Assembly: GCF_023015625.1 (NCBI RefSeq)
Contig: NZ_JALKAH010000004.1
Coordinates: 310,001-374,000, forward strand
Direction of reading: 5' to 3'
From: Yoonia sp. F2084L
GTDB lineage: Bacteria; Pseudomonadota; Alphaproteobacteria; Rhodobacterales; Rhodobacteraceae
DNA: 64,000 nucleotides
Shown here: positions 1 to 7,569 of the stretch, in pieces
Position numbering within the stretch: the stretch's first letter is position 1
Layout: the number at the start of each line of letters is the position of its first letter
Notes under the pieces: model-generated
Seen by the model: only the letters and a program-made list of their open reading frames with translations
Database searches by the model: none
Told to the model about the DNA's origin: nothing
Program-made: the position numbers and the translations under genes

Positions 1-340
1 CGTTCTCAGCGTAGGATACAGCCACGTCAAGGATCTGCAGGTCTTGACCGGCAGATGTCGCCACAACGAATGGCGGCACACCTTGGCTGACTGCGATCTG
101 CACGTCGCCGGATGCCATGGCCGCAGACATTGCTGTGCCGCTGTCAAAGCTGACCCAGTTTACCTTTACGCCCATCTCTTCATCATAGGTGCCGTTCACC
201 TTCGCGTATTGAAATGGCATTGGCCACTCAAGGAAATAGGCAACGGTAATTTCGCCATGCCCAGCGGCAAAGGCCGTTGAGGCACCTGTCATCAGTGCAA
301 CGCCAGCAGCGGCACCCATAAGTGTGTTCTTGATGTTCAT
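1..340 (-). CDS. tauA: Taurine ABC transporter substrate-binding protein, 5' part only
   Basis: The first 113 codons of a periplasmic binding protein lie here; the gene runs off the left edge. The N-terminus is a clear signal peptide ending in TAFA, and the mature part begins AAGHGEITVAYFLEWP, which is typical of TauA-type sulfonate binding proteins. A GGGAG Shine-Dalgarno lies about 8 nt before the ATG at 340. TauA would capture taurine in the periplasm for TauBC, expected beyond the window. It is divergent from tpa across 482 nt. The assignment rests on the visible N-terminus and on the adjoining taurine dissimilation genes; another sulfonate or amino-acid binding protein is possible but less likely. 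Confidence 0.8.
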   Translation of the reverse strand, partial: MNIKNTLMGAAAGVALMTGASTAFAAGHGEITVAYFLEWPMPFQYAKVNGTYDEEMGVKVNWVSFDSGTAMSAAMASGDVQIAVSQGVPPFVVATSAGQDLQILDVAVSYAEN

Positions 341-430
341 TGATCGTCTCCCGTGTTGTGGCTTGTGCGTGACAAGCCGATCTTTATGGCGAGTTTTTCC
401 CGCCTTGATGCGATAGCTGAGCATGAAAAA

Positions 431-445
431 GCTTGGGTTCCAAGC
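431..445. promoter_or_regulatory. Short palindrome GCTTGG-GTT-CCAAGC
   Basis: A perfect 6+3+6 inverted repeat lies about 90 nt upstream of the tauA start. Its TTGG...CCAA core resembles the larger palindrome at 502-521. It could be half of a two-site operator for tauA. The function is inferred only from symmetry and position. Confidence 0.3.
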
Positions 446-501
446 CCCAACATACGCAGCCGGTTGTCTGCCGCGCGAGCGGCGTCTGATTGGCCTTCTC
501 G

Positions 502-521
502 TTTCTTGGGTGCCCAAGAAA
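502..521. promoter_or_regulatory. 20-bp palindrome TTTCTTGGG-TG-CCCAAGAAA
   Basis: A perfect 9+2+9 inverted repeat lies between tauA and tpa. The 2-nt loop is too short for a good RNA hairpin, so a protein-binding site is the more natural reading. It does not match the direct-repeat TauR boxes in this locus. The regulator is unknown. Confidence 0.35.
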
Positions 522-692
522 GCGACAAGTCAGGGCGCAGCGAAAGAAATTCAGGCCGCTGCGTCAATCATGGATATTCTGCCGCAGTAATGCAGAATGC
601 TTGGCCAGGGCCCGGGACGCAACGCATTTGTACAATTTAATCATGGAGTTACCGATGACTGCAGTGTGCCAAGGCAGATATCCGCTCCGAAT

Positions 693-725
693 TTGGCTAT
701 ATTCAAGCATCACAACTGGCCCTAT
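693..725 (+). promoter_or_regulatory. Degenerate TauR-like direct repeat before tpa
   Basis: TTGGCTATAT (693-702) and CTGGCCCTAT (716-725) are spaced 23 nt start to start, the same period as the two strong TauR operators in this locus. The proximal copy matches CTGGACYTAA at 8 of 10 positions, the distal copy at only 5. The proximal box ends 98 nt before the tpa ATG, almost the same as the 97 nt at xsc. Position and period support a TauR site; sequence support is weak. Confidence 0.4.
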
Positions 726-822
726 TGGAAAGATGCACCCTACAGGCAAACTGCACCAGCTTTGGGCGGTATTGAAATTGGAATCGGGCCACCCACCCCC
801 TTTTATTGATGGAGTAACGGAC

Positions 823-2205
823 ATGGACACGCTGAACTTCGCTAATGATCCTGAGCATGTGGTCGAAGCCGACCGCGCCCACGTCTGGCACCACCTGAGC
901 CAACACAAACCGTACGAGACGGTCGATCCGCGCATCATCGTTGAAGGCAAAGGGCTTCGGGTTTGGGACATCAAAGGCAAAGAACACATTGATGCCGTGT
1001 CAGGCGGTGTTTGGACCGTGAACGTCGGCTATGGCCGAGAGCGGATCGGCAAAGCGATGGCTGATGCCGTAACAAAGATGTGTTTCTTCGGCGGCACTGC
1101 GGGCACAATACCCGGCGCACAGTTCGCTGAAATGCTAATCGACAAAATGCCCGGTCTGGACCGTGTGTATTATGCCAACTCCGGTTCTGAGGCGAACGAG
1201 AAAGCGTTCAAAATGGTCCGCCAGATCAGCCACAAGCACTATGGCGGCAAGAAGCAGAAAATCCTCTACCGCGAGCGTGACTATCACGGCTCCACCATCG
1301 CCACGATGTCGGCAGGCGGTCAGGATGAACGTAACGCGCAATATGGTCCGTTTACTCCGGGCTTTGTTCGTGTGCCGCATTGCATGGAGTACCGTTCACA
1401 GGACGGCAGCCTTGGCGAAGAATACGGCGCAAAGGCCGCGCAAGCGATTGAAGACGTCATTCTGGCCGAAGGTGCTGACACCATCGGCGCGCTGTGCCTT
1501 GAACCGATCACCGCGGGCGGGGGTATCATCGTGCCGCCAAAGGGGTATTGGGAGCGCGTTCAGGAAATCTGCAAAAAGTACGACATCCTGCTGCACATTG
1601 ACGAGGTTGTTTGCGGTATTGGACGGACCGGCACTTGGTTCGGCTACCAGCAGTTTGGCGTGCAGCCTGACATCGTGACAATGGCAAAGGGCGTGGCCTC
1701 TGGCTATGCGGCGATCTCTTGCTGCGTCACAACGAACCGAGTCTTCGACATGTTTAAGGACGACACCGATCACCTTGGGTACTTCCGCGACATTTCAACG
1801 TTCGGTGGTTGCACCGCCGGGCCAGCCGCCGCGATCGAGAACATGAAGATCATCGAGGAAGAAGATCTGCGCGGCAACTCTGTTGCGATGGGTGAGCACC
1901 TGAAAGGCAACCTTCACGCACTGATGGAAAAGCATAAGTGGATCGGTGACGTGCGCGGCATGGGTTTGTTTGCTGGTGCTGAACTGGTCAAAGATCGTGA
2001 TACAAAAGAGCCGGTTGACGAAAAGCACGTCGGTGCCATCGTCGCCGATTGTATGGCGCAGGGCATCATCATCGGTGCAACGAACCGGTCCCTGCCTGGC
2101 TACAACAACACGCTGCTGTTCGCGCCATCACTGATTGCAACCGCAGACGACCTTGATCAAGTGACATCTGCCGTTGACGAAGCGATCACTCGGGTCTTGG
2201 GCTAA
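823..2205 (+). CDS. tpa: Taurine-pyruvate aminotransferase
   Basis: Tpa is a cytoplasmic, PLP-dependent class III aminotransferase that moves the amino group of taurine to pyruvate, giving sulfoacetaldehyde and alanine. The 460-aa protein has the fold-type I landmarks: the Asp motif IDEVVCGIGRTG and the Schiff-base lysine in TMAKGVASGY (about Lys289). The frame is open further upstream, but MDTLNFANDPEHV is chosen as the start because GGAG sits 8 nt before it and the length then fits the family. The neighbours tauA, tauR and xsc make taurine the likely substrate; other omega-amino acids are the alternative. A degenerate TauR-like site lies about 100 nt upstream. Confidence 0.93.
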   Translation: MDTLNFANDPEHVVEADRAHVWHHLSQHKPYETVDPRIIVEGKGLRVWDIKGKEHIDAVSGGVWTVNVGYGRERIGKAMADAVTKMCFFGGTAGTIPGAQFAEMLIDKMPGLDRVYYANSGSEANEKAFKMVRQISHKHYGGKKQKILYRERDYHGSTIATMSAGGQDERNAQYGPFTPGFVRVPHCMEYRSQDGSLGEEYGAKAAQAIEDVILAEGADTIGALCLEPITAGGGIIVPPKGYWERVQEICKKYDILLHIDEVVCGIGRTGTWFGYQQFGVQPDIVTMAKGVASGYAAISCCVTTNRVFDMFKDDTDHLGYFRDISTFGGCTAGPAAAIENMKIIEEEDLRGNSVAMGEHLKGNLHALMEKHKWIGDVRGMGLFAGAELVKDRDTKEPVDEKHVGAIVADCMAQGIIIGATNRSLPGYNNTLLFAPSLIATADDLDQVTSAVDEAITRVLG

Positions 2206-2339
2206 AGATCAACAGGAGCAGGGATAACACTTTCCTGCTCCGCCACATCACACTTTTGATGCAGTGTGCTTGAGGTGGCGTACGTAGCAAAACAAATGCT
2301 GCCAAGCACGGCAATGAAGGCGATCTGCAAAAGTTTCAT
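2202..2339 (-). CDS. Putative 45-aa secreted or membrane peptide
   Basis: This small open frame has an AGGAG motif about 8 nt before its ATG at 2339. The product begins MKLLQIAFIAVLGSICFATY, a Lys followed by a hydrophobic run like a signal peptide or single membrane anchor, and goes on to a short polar tail with one cysteine and a Pro-rich end. Its stop overlaps the tpa stop convergently by 4 nt. A two-box TauR-type operator in its own orientation (2484-2452) ends about 113 nt upstream of the ATG, comparable to the arrangement before xsc. I do not recognise the protein. It could be a chance frame; the SD, hydrophobic profile and operator orientation argue for a real gene. Confidence 0.45.
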   Translation of the reverse strand: MKLLQIAFIAVLGSICFATYATSSTLHQKCDVAEQESVIPAPVDL

Positions 2340-2451
2340 AGGCCATTCTCCTAAAGCGCATAGTCTTCAAACGATGCCGCCTCCGGTTTCCGTCGCAGAC
2401 TTTGGTCATTCCGGCCTGATGGACACAGCGGCGACTTGCGCTTTCGGGTGA

Positions 2452-2484
2452 TTAAGTCCAATCTGGCCACCTGATTAAGGCCAG
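2452..2484 (-). promoter_or_regulatory. TauR operator between tauR and the small leftward ORF
   Basis: Read on the minus strand, CTGGCCTTAA (2484-2475) and TTGGACTTAA (2461-2452) form a direct repeat with a 23-nt period. Each matches the remembered TauR consensus CTGGACYTAA at 9 of 10 positions. The box nearest tauR ends 3 nt before its ATG and overlaps its AAGG ribosome-site candidate, so TauR bound here would probably block its own gene. The orientation points left, toward the 45-aa ORF. Confidence 0.7.
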
Positions 2485-2487
2485 TAC

Positions 2488-3948
2488 ATGTCGATTTCCG
2501 TTGAAACTTTCTTCCTAGATCCGTCAGCCGAGGGCACCCTGCAAGCCCGCATTCAGCAAATGGTCGCGCAGGGTATCCTCGCTGGCCGCTTTCGCCCCGG
2601 CGAACGCCTGCCATCATCGCGCAAGATGGCAGCCCATCTTGGGGTCAGTCGGATCACGGTAACACTGGCATATACGGAACTGGTGGCTGATGATTATCTC
2701 AGTTCTCGCGGACGGTCGGGGTACTTTGTATCCGAGAACGCGCCGGAACCACCCGCCTTCCCTGCTCAGCGCTTCAACACCGGCACGGTCGACTGGTCGC
2801 GCGCAATCGGGCAACGCTTTACGCCGGGCCTCATACTCGACAAACCTGCCGACTGGGCCAACTATCGTTATCAGTTTATTTACGGGCAAGCCGACAAGAC
2901 GCTTTTTGACAGTGCGAACTGGCGCCTCTGTGCTTTGCGCGCATTAGGTATGCGCGACTTCAACGCGCTGACATCGGATTACTTCGACGGGGATGACCCG
3001 CAACTGGTGGATTTCATCGCTCGGCAAACTTTGCCGCGCCGCGGGATCCTTGCCAATACGGATGAAATTCTGGTGACGATGGGCGCACAAAACGCGCTTT
3101 GGCTCTCGGCGCAGGTGCTGCTGAACAGCCGCAGACGGGCCGCCATTGAAGACCCATGTTATCCCGCATTGCGCACGATCCTGACGCAGTCGCGCTGCCA
3201 ACTGAGCGTTGTGCCAGTAGACGGGGATGGGCTGGCACCCGAGGCATTACCGGAAAGCACCGATGTCGTTTTCACAACCCCCAGCCACCAATGCCCGACT
3301 GCAGCAACGATGCCGCTGGCGCGCCGCAAAGCGCTTCTGGACAAAGCCGAGGCTGAGGATTTTGTCATTGTCGAAGACGATTATGAATTTGAAATGTCGT
3401 TTCTCAAATCACCCTCGCCATCTCTTAAATCGCTCGATCAAAACGGGCGGGTCATCTATGTAGGCTCTTTTTCAAAATCACTGTTTCCCGGGCTGCGGCT
3501 TGGCTATCTTGTTGGCCCCGCACCCTTTATCCGCGAAGCACGAGCACTGCGCGCGACCGTCCTGCGCCACCCACCTGGCCATATTCAACGCACGGTCAGC
3601 TACTACCTTTCATTGGGTCATTACGACGCATTAGTGCGGCGTATGGCCAAGGCCTACCACGAACGGCGGCAAGTCATGGATACTGCGCTTACCGCGCATG
3701 GCCTGACGATTGCGGGGCAAGGCACTTACGGCGGATCGTCCGTTTGGCTGCGCGCACCCGATGGCACCGACACCACCGCATTAGCTGCGCGTTTACGGGC
3801 CGATAGCGTCTTGGTTGAGCCCGGTGCGCCCTTCTTCGCGGACGAAAACCCACCTACGGAATACCTGCGTCTGGCTTACTCTTCTATTCCCTCAGCACGT
3901 ATTCCAGAGGGAATTCGCTTGATTGCTGACGCGATCAGAAATAGATGA
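2488..3948 (+). CDS. tauR: TauR, MocR-type taurine regulator
   Basis: TauR belongs to the GntR superfamily, MocR subgroup: an N-terminal winged helix fused to a class I aminotransferase-like domain that binds PLP as effector domain. Residues about 10-75 carry the GntR helix-turn-helix (FRPGERLPSSRKMAAHLGVS then RGRSGYFVS). The aminotransferase part follows, with the PLP lysine in GSFSKSLFPG at about Lys330. The 486-aa length is normal. In Rhodobacter capsulatus the homologue activates taurine genes. The ATG at 2488 has only a weak AAGG ribosome site lying within a TauR box, consistent with negative autoregulation. It is co-oriented with xsc, with a hairpin and an operator between them. Confidence 0.92.
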   Translation: MSISVETFFLDPSAEGTLQARIQQMVAQGILAGRFRPGERLPSSRKMAAHLGVSRITVTLAYTELVADDYLSSRGRSGYFVSENAPEPPAFPAQRFNTGTVDWSRAIGQRFTPGLILDKPADWANYRYQFIYGQADKTLFDSANWRLCALRALGMRDFNALTSDYFDGDDPQLVDFIARQTLPRRGILANTDEILVTMGAQNALWLSAQVLLNSRRRAAIEDPCYPALRTILTQSRCQLSVVPVDGDGLAPEALPESTDVVFTTPSHQCPTAATMPLARRKALLDKAEAEDFVIVEDDYEFEMSFLKSPSPSLKSLDQNGRVIYVGSFSKSLFPGLRLGYLVGPAPFIREARALRATVLRHPPGHIQRTVSYYLSLGHYDALVRRMAKAYHERRQVMDTALTAHGLTIAGQGTYGGSSVWLRAPDGTDTTALAARLRADSVLVEPGAPFFADENPPTEYLRLAYSSIPSARIPEGIRLIADAIRNR

Positions 3949-3952
3949 TTAT

Positions 3953-3969
3953 TGAGACCTGCGGTCTCA
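3953..3969 (+). terminator. Hairpin after tauR
   Basis: A TGAGACC-TGC-GGTCTCA stem lies directly after the tauR stop. The T-tract behind it is poor (ATTAGTATT), so it is either a weak terminator or a 3'-end stabiliser separating tauR from the xsc operon. Confidence 0.4.
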
Positions 3970-3981
3970 TTAGTATTCCAT

Positions 3982-4014
3982 TTGGCCTTAAGAACGAACG
4001 TCATCTGGACCTAA
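3982..4014 (+). promoter_or_regulatory. TauR operator of the xsc operon
   Basis: TTGGCCTTAA (3982-3991) and CTGGACCTAA (4005-4014) are direct repeats with a 23-nt period. The downstream copy is a perfect match to CTGGACYTAA, remembered from R. capsulatus TauR work; the upstream copy matches at 8 of 10 positions. They sit 97 nt before the xsc ATG, a sensible position for activator binding upstream of the promoter. Confidence 0.75.
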
Positions 4015-4110
4015 CTGTCTTTGGTTGCAGAATTTAGTGTCACCGCAGCGAAAACGGGGGGATTCTGCGCCCTCTTTTTCTTATGAATTTTTAGGGAAGG
4101 ACCCACCGCA

Positions 4111-5883
4111 ATGAAGATGACCACTGAAGAAGCCTTCGTCAAAACACTCCAAGCGCACGGCATTCGCAACGCATTCGGGATCATCGGTTCTGCCATGATG
4201 CCAATCTCTGACATCTTCCCAAAGGCTGGGATCACTTTCTGGGACTGCGCCCATGAAATGACGGCCGGCATGATGGCTGACGGCTACACCCGTGCAACTG
4301 GCGAGATGTCCATGATGATCGCGCAAAACGGTCCGGGCATCACAAACTTCGTCACATCCGTGAAGACCGCCTATTGGAACCATACACCTTGCTTGCTGGT
4401 CACACCACAGGCGGCCAACAAGACAATCGGTCAGGGCGGCTTCCAGGAAATGGAACAGATGAACCTGTTCAAGGACTGCGTGGCCTATCAGGAAGAAGTC
4501 CGCGACCCGACACGTATCTGCGAAGTTCTGGCCCGCGTGATCTCCAAAGCGCACCGTCTGTCCGGTCCTGCCCAGATCAACATCCCACGTGATTTCTGGA
4601 CACAAGTTGTCGACATCGAAATCCCTGAGCCGATCAACTTCGAAGTTTCCCCCGGCGGCACGGCTTCCATCTCGCAAGCGGCCGAAATGCTGTCCACCGC
4701 GAAATTCCCCGTGATCTTGAACGGCGCAGGCGTTGTTCTGGCCGAAGGCGGCATCGAAGCCTCTCGTGTATTGGCTGAAAAGCTGGACGCGCCTGTCTGC
4801 GTTGGCTACCAGCACAACGACGCATTCCCCGGCAACCACCCGCTATTTGCAGGTCCGTTGGGTTACAACGGCTCGAAAGCAGGCATGGAGCTGATCAGCA
4901 AGGCTGACGTTGTTCTGGCACTGGGTACACGTCTGAACCCGTTCTCCACCCTGCCCGGTTACGGTATTGATTACTGGCCCACAAACGCCAAGATCATTCA
5001 GGTCGACATCAACCCAGACCGCATTGGCCTGACCAAGAAGGTCACTGTGGGCATCGTCGGTGACGCTGCCAAAGTTGCCCAAGGCATTACAGCCCAACTT
5101 GCAGACACCGCTGGCGATGCGGGTCGCGCGGATCGCAAGAACATGATCGCGCAGACCAAATCTGCCTGGGCGCAGGAACTGACCTCGCTTGACCACGAAG
5201 AAGACGATCCGGGCACCACATGGAACGAGCGTGCACGCGCCGCACGTCCTGACTGGATGTCACCACGCATGGCATGGCGGGCTATTCAGGCCGCAATGCC
5301 CGAGGATGCGATCATTTCTTCCGACATCGGCAACAATTGTGCGATTGGTAACGCTTACCCAAGCTTCCCGACAGGTCGTAAGTATCTGGCACCAGGCCTG
5401 TTTGGTCCATGTGGCTATGGTCTGCCTGCGATCATCGGTGCGAAGATCGGCCAACGTGATGTGCCGGTTATCGGTTTCGCTGGTGACGGCGCATTCGGGA
5501 TTTCGGTCAACGAGCTGACAGCGATTGGTCGTCGTGAATGGCCCGCCATCACACAGATCGTGTTCCGCAACTACCAGTGGGGTGCTGAAAAGCGGAACTC
5601 TACACTGTGGTTTAACGACAACTTTGTCGGGACTGAGCTGGACACGCAGGTGTCCTATGCTGGCATCGCCAACGCATGTGGTCTGAAAGGTGTCGAAGCC
5701 CGTTCAATGGACGAGCTGACGGAAGTTCTGAACCAAGCGATCAAGGACCAGATGGAGAACAACAAAACCACGCTGATCGAAGTCATCCTGAACCAGGAAC
5801 TGGGTGAACCATTCCGCCGTGATGCGATGAAGAAGCCCGTGGAAGTTGCTGGTATCTCTGCATCCGACATGGCAGCTGAGTAA
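4111..5883 (+). CDS. xsc: Sulfoacetaldehyde acetyltransferase
   Basis: Xsc is the ThDP-dependent cytoplasmic enzyme that cleaves sulfoacetaldehyde with phosphate to acetyl phosphate and sulfite, the C-S bond-breaking step of taurine catabolism. The 590-aa protein has the three-domain ThDP-enzyme layout: N-terminal pyrimidine-binding part with AHEMTAGMMADGY and NGPGITNFV, a central domain, and the pyrophosphate-binding motif GDGAFGISVNEL at about residues 458-469. An AGGGAAGG ribosome site precedes the ATG. It opens the long sulfonate operon, directly behind a TauR operator, and the next genes handle both of its products. Confidence 0.95.
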   Translation: MKMTTEEAFVKTLQAHGIRNAFGIIGSAMMPISDIFPKAGITFWDCAHEMTAGMMADGYTRATGEMSMMIAQNGPGITNFVTSVKTAYWNHTPCLLVTPQAANKTIGQGGFQEMEQMNLFKDCVAYQEEVRDPTRICEVLARVISKAHRLSGPAQINIPRDFWTQVVDIEIPEPINFEVSPGGTASISQAAEMLSTAKFPVILNGAGVVLAEGGIEASRVLAEKLDAPVCVGYQHNDAFPGNHPLFAGPLGYNGSKAGMELISKADVVLALGTRLNPFSTLPGYGIDYWPTNAKIIQVDINPDRIGLTKKVTVGIVGDAAKVAQGITAQLADTAGDAGRADRKNMIAQTKSAWAQELTSLDHEEDDPGTTWNERARAARPDWMSPRMAWRAIQAAMPEDAIISSDIGNNCAIGNAYPSFPTGRKYLAPGLFGPCGYGLPAIIGAKIGQRDVPVIGFAGDGAFGISVNELTAIGRREWPAITQIVFRNYQWGAEKRNSTLWFNDNFVGTELDTQVSYAGIANACGLKGVEARSMDELTEVLNQAIKDQMENNKTTLIEVILNQELGEPFRRDAMKKPVEVAGISASDMAAE

Positions 5884-5885
5884 GC

Positions 5886-6632
5886 TTGCCATTCGACCTA
5901 GGCCCCGGCACAGCGGCGGCCCTTGCATTTGCTTTGCTTGGGGCCGCCTACGTCCGGGGCTATTCGGGTTTTGGGTTTTCGGCAATTTTCATTGCCTTTG
6001 CGGCTCTTGTGACAAACCCACTCCCTCTCATTCCGGTAGTCTTTGCATGCGAAGTGTTGATGACAGTCTTTCAAGCCCGCCAAATACGCGGTCACGTGGA
6101 CTGGCGTCGGGTCTTATGGATGCTTGCCGGAGCCGCAATCGCACTGCCGTTTTCGGTCACTGTGATGTTATCAGTGGGCGAGGATACAGCCCGCGTGACA
6201 ATATCCGCGATGATCTTGGTCCTGTCTTTGGTGCTGCTCACTGGTTGGACGCTCAAAACGCGCATCGGCCCCTTGGGCCACGGCGGCGTGGGCGTGATAT
6301 CGGGCATGTGCAACAGCGCAGGGATCGGCGGGCTGCCCGTTGCCGCGTTCATGTCGGCACAGCCAATCGAGGCCGCAGTCTTTCGCGCCACAATGATTAT
6401 CTATCTGACCGGGTTGGATATCATCACCCTGCCGCTGCTTTGGGCAGGCGGGTTGGTAACATGGGATACGGCCATTGCGGTCGCACTGGCCTTTCCCATT
6501 CTTGGTGTGGGCATATGGCTAGGCAGTCGCCAGTTTTTGTCCGCGTCGCCTTCGACATTCAGGCGCTTTGCGGTGATGCTGCTTCTAACGCTCGCCGTTC
6601 TGGGCCTAATCCGTGTTCTTCTAAGGATATAA
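5886..6632 (+). CDS. TauE/SafE family exporter, first copy
   Basis: A 248-aa integral membrane protein of about eight helices with the TauE/SafE signature RGYSGFGFSA near the N-terminus. Members of this family next to xsc are thought to export sulfite from sulfonate breakdown. The start is a TTG only 3 nt after the xsc stop, giving MPFDLGPGTAA; translational coupling with xsc is likely. Its position between xsc, which makes sulfite, and pta supports sulfite or organosulfonate efflux, but substrate cannot be read from the sequence. A second paralogue lies at 8631. Confidence 0.8.
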   Translation: MPFDLGPGTAAALAFALLGAAYVRGYSGFGFSAIFIAFAALVTNPLPLIPVVFACEVLMTVFQARQIRGHVDWRRVLWMLAGAAIALPFSVTVMLSVGEDTARVTISAMILVLSLVLLTGWTLKTRIGPLGHGGVGVISGMCNSAGIGGLPVAAFMSAQPIEAAVFRATMIIYLTGLDIITLPLLWAGGLVTWDTAIAVALAFPILGVGIWLGSRQFLSASPSTFRRFAVMLLLTLAVLGLIRVLLRI

Positions 6633-6633
6633 A

Positions 6634-7569
6634 ATGACCTCTCCGTTCCTATCAACCCGCGAGGCCGTGGCCCCCGCTGACCTCATCGCCCGCGCACAAA
6701 CCTTTGGCCCACCACGCGTGGCCATCGCGCGCGCAGGCTCGCCCTTACCGATGGAAGCCGCCGAGGATGCGACCAAAGCAGGCATCATGGTGCCTGTCTT
6801 TGTGGGTGAGGCTGATATGATCAAAACCGAGGCCGCAAAGCTGGACTGGGACATCTCGGGCTACGCGCTGCACGACACCACAGGCGAAGAAGAGGCGGGG
6901 AAAACTGCCGCCGGTCTTTGTGGTGCCGGTGAGGCCGATGTTCTGATGAAAGGTCAGTTGCACACCGACGTCTTTATGAAATCCGCCGTCAGCCGCGATG
7001 CCGGTCTACGGACCGGTGCGCGCTTCGTTCATATCTTCCACATTTCACACCCCGATGGGGGTAAGCCCATTCTCATCTCGGATGCCGCCGTGAACGTGGC
7101 ACCCGATCTGAAAACGCGACAGTCTTCAATTGTTGAAGTCAGAAACCTTCTGCACAAACTCGGCAACGACCGTCCGAAAATCGCGATCCTCTCAGCGACG
7201 GAAAGTGCCATTCCCTCGGTGCCATCGTCGATGGACGCCAAAGAACTGGCCGACTGGGCCAAGGCAAATGTGGACGGCCTTGATGTGTCCGGCCCTCTGG
7301 CGCTGGACCTAATCATATCGCCCGCAGCGGTCGCAACCAAGAAGCTGACCAATGATCCGGTGGCAGGTCACGCTGACGCGATCATCGTCCCCGACATCGT
7401 GTCAGGCAACGCGCTGTTCAAAGCCTTTGTCTACCTCACAGGCGGCTGTGCTGCTGGTGTGGTGACAGGCGCAAAGGTCCCAATCCTGCTAACATCGCGC
7501 GCCGACCCACCTGCCGCGCGTATTGCATCCGCCGCCCTTGCGGCCATTAGCTGCGGTTTGCCAAAATGA
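6634..7569 (+). CDS. pta: Phosphate acetyltransferase
   Basis: Pta converts the acetyl phosphate released by Xsc into acetyl-CoA in the cytoplasm. The 311-aa product consists only of the PTA/PTB domain, without the N-terminal regulatory domain of long enterobacterial Pta; this short form is common in Rhodobacterales taurine clusters. Conserved stretches include GEADVLMKGQLHTD and IFHISHPDG in the middle and LLTSRADPPAARIASAALA at the C-terminus. The ATG is 1 nt beyond the preceding stop, with AAGGAT as ribosome site. It overlaps ackA by an ATGA. Confidence 0.92.
   Translation: MTSPFLSTREAVAPADLIARAQTFGPPRVAIARAGSPLPMEAAEDATKAGIMVPVFVGEADMIKTEAAKLDWDISGYALHDTTGEEEAGKTAAGLCGAGEADVLMKGQLHTDVFMKSAVSRDAGLRTGARFVHIFHISHPDGGKPILISDAAVNVAPDLKTRQSSIVEVRNLLHKLGNDRPKIAILSATESAIPSVPSSMDAKELADWAKANVDGLDVSGPLALDLIISPAAVATKKLTNDPVAGHADAIIVPDIVSGNALFKAFVYLTGGCAAGVVTGAKVPILLTSRADPPAARIASAALAAISCGLPK

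Larger units (their letters stand above)
341..822. other. Divergent tauA-tpa control region
   Basis: No convincing gene is seen in this 482-nt stretch; the frames that stay open have no ribosome site and no recognisable product. It should hold the divergent promoters of tauA and tpa. It contains two inverted repeats with TTGG...CCAA cores (431-445 and 502-521) and a degenerate TauR-like direct repeat (693-725), described separately. I could not place a convincing -35/-10 pair by eye. Confidence 0.6.

Noticed and set aside
490-822. Upstream extension of tpa by 111 codons
   Set aside because: It runs through the divergent promoter region and palindromes; the ATG at 823 has a good SD and gives the family length.
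4081-4839. 252-codon antisense frame over xsc
   Set aside because: It mirrors the codon pattern of xsc and crosses its promoter region; no family features.
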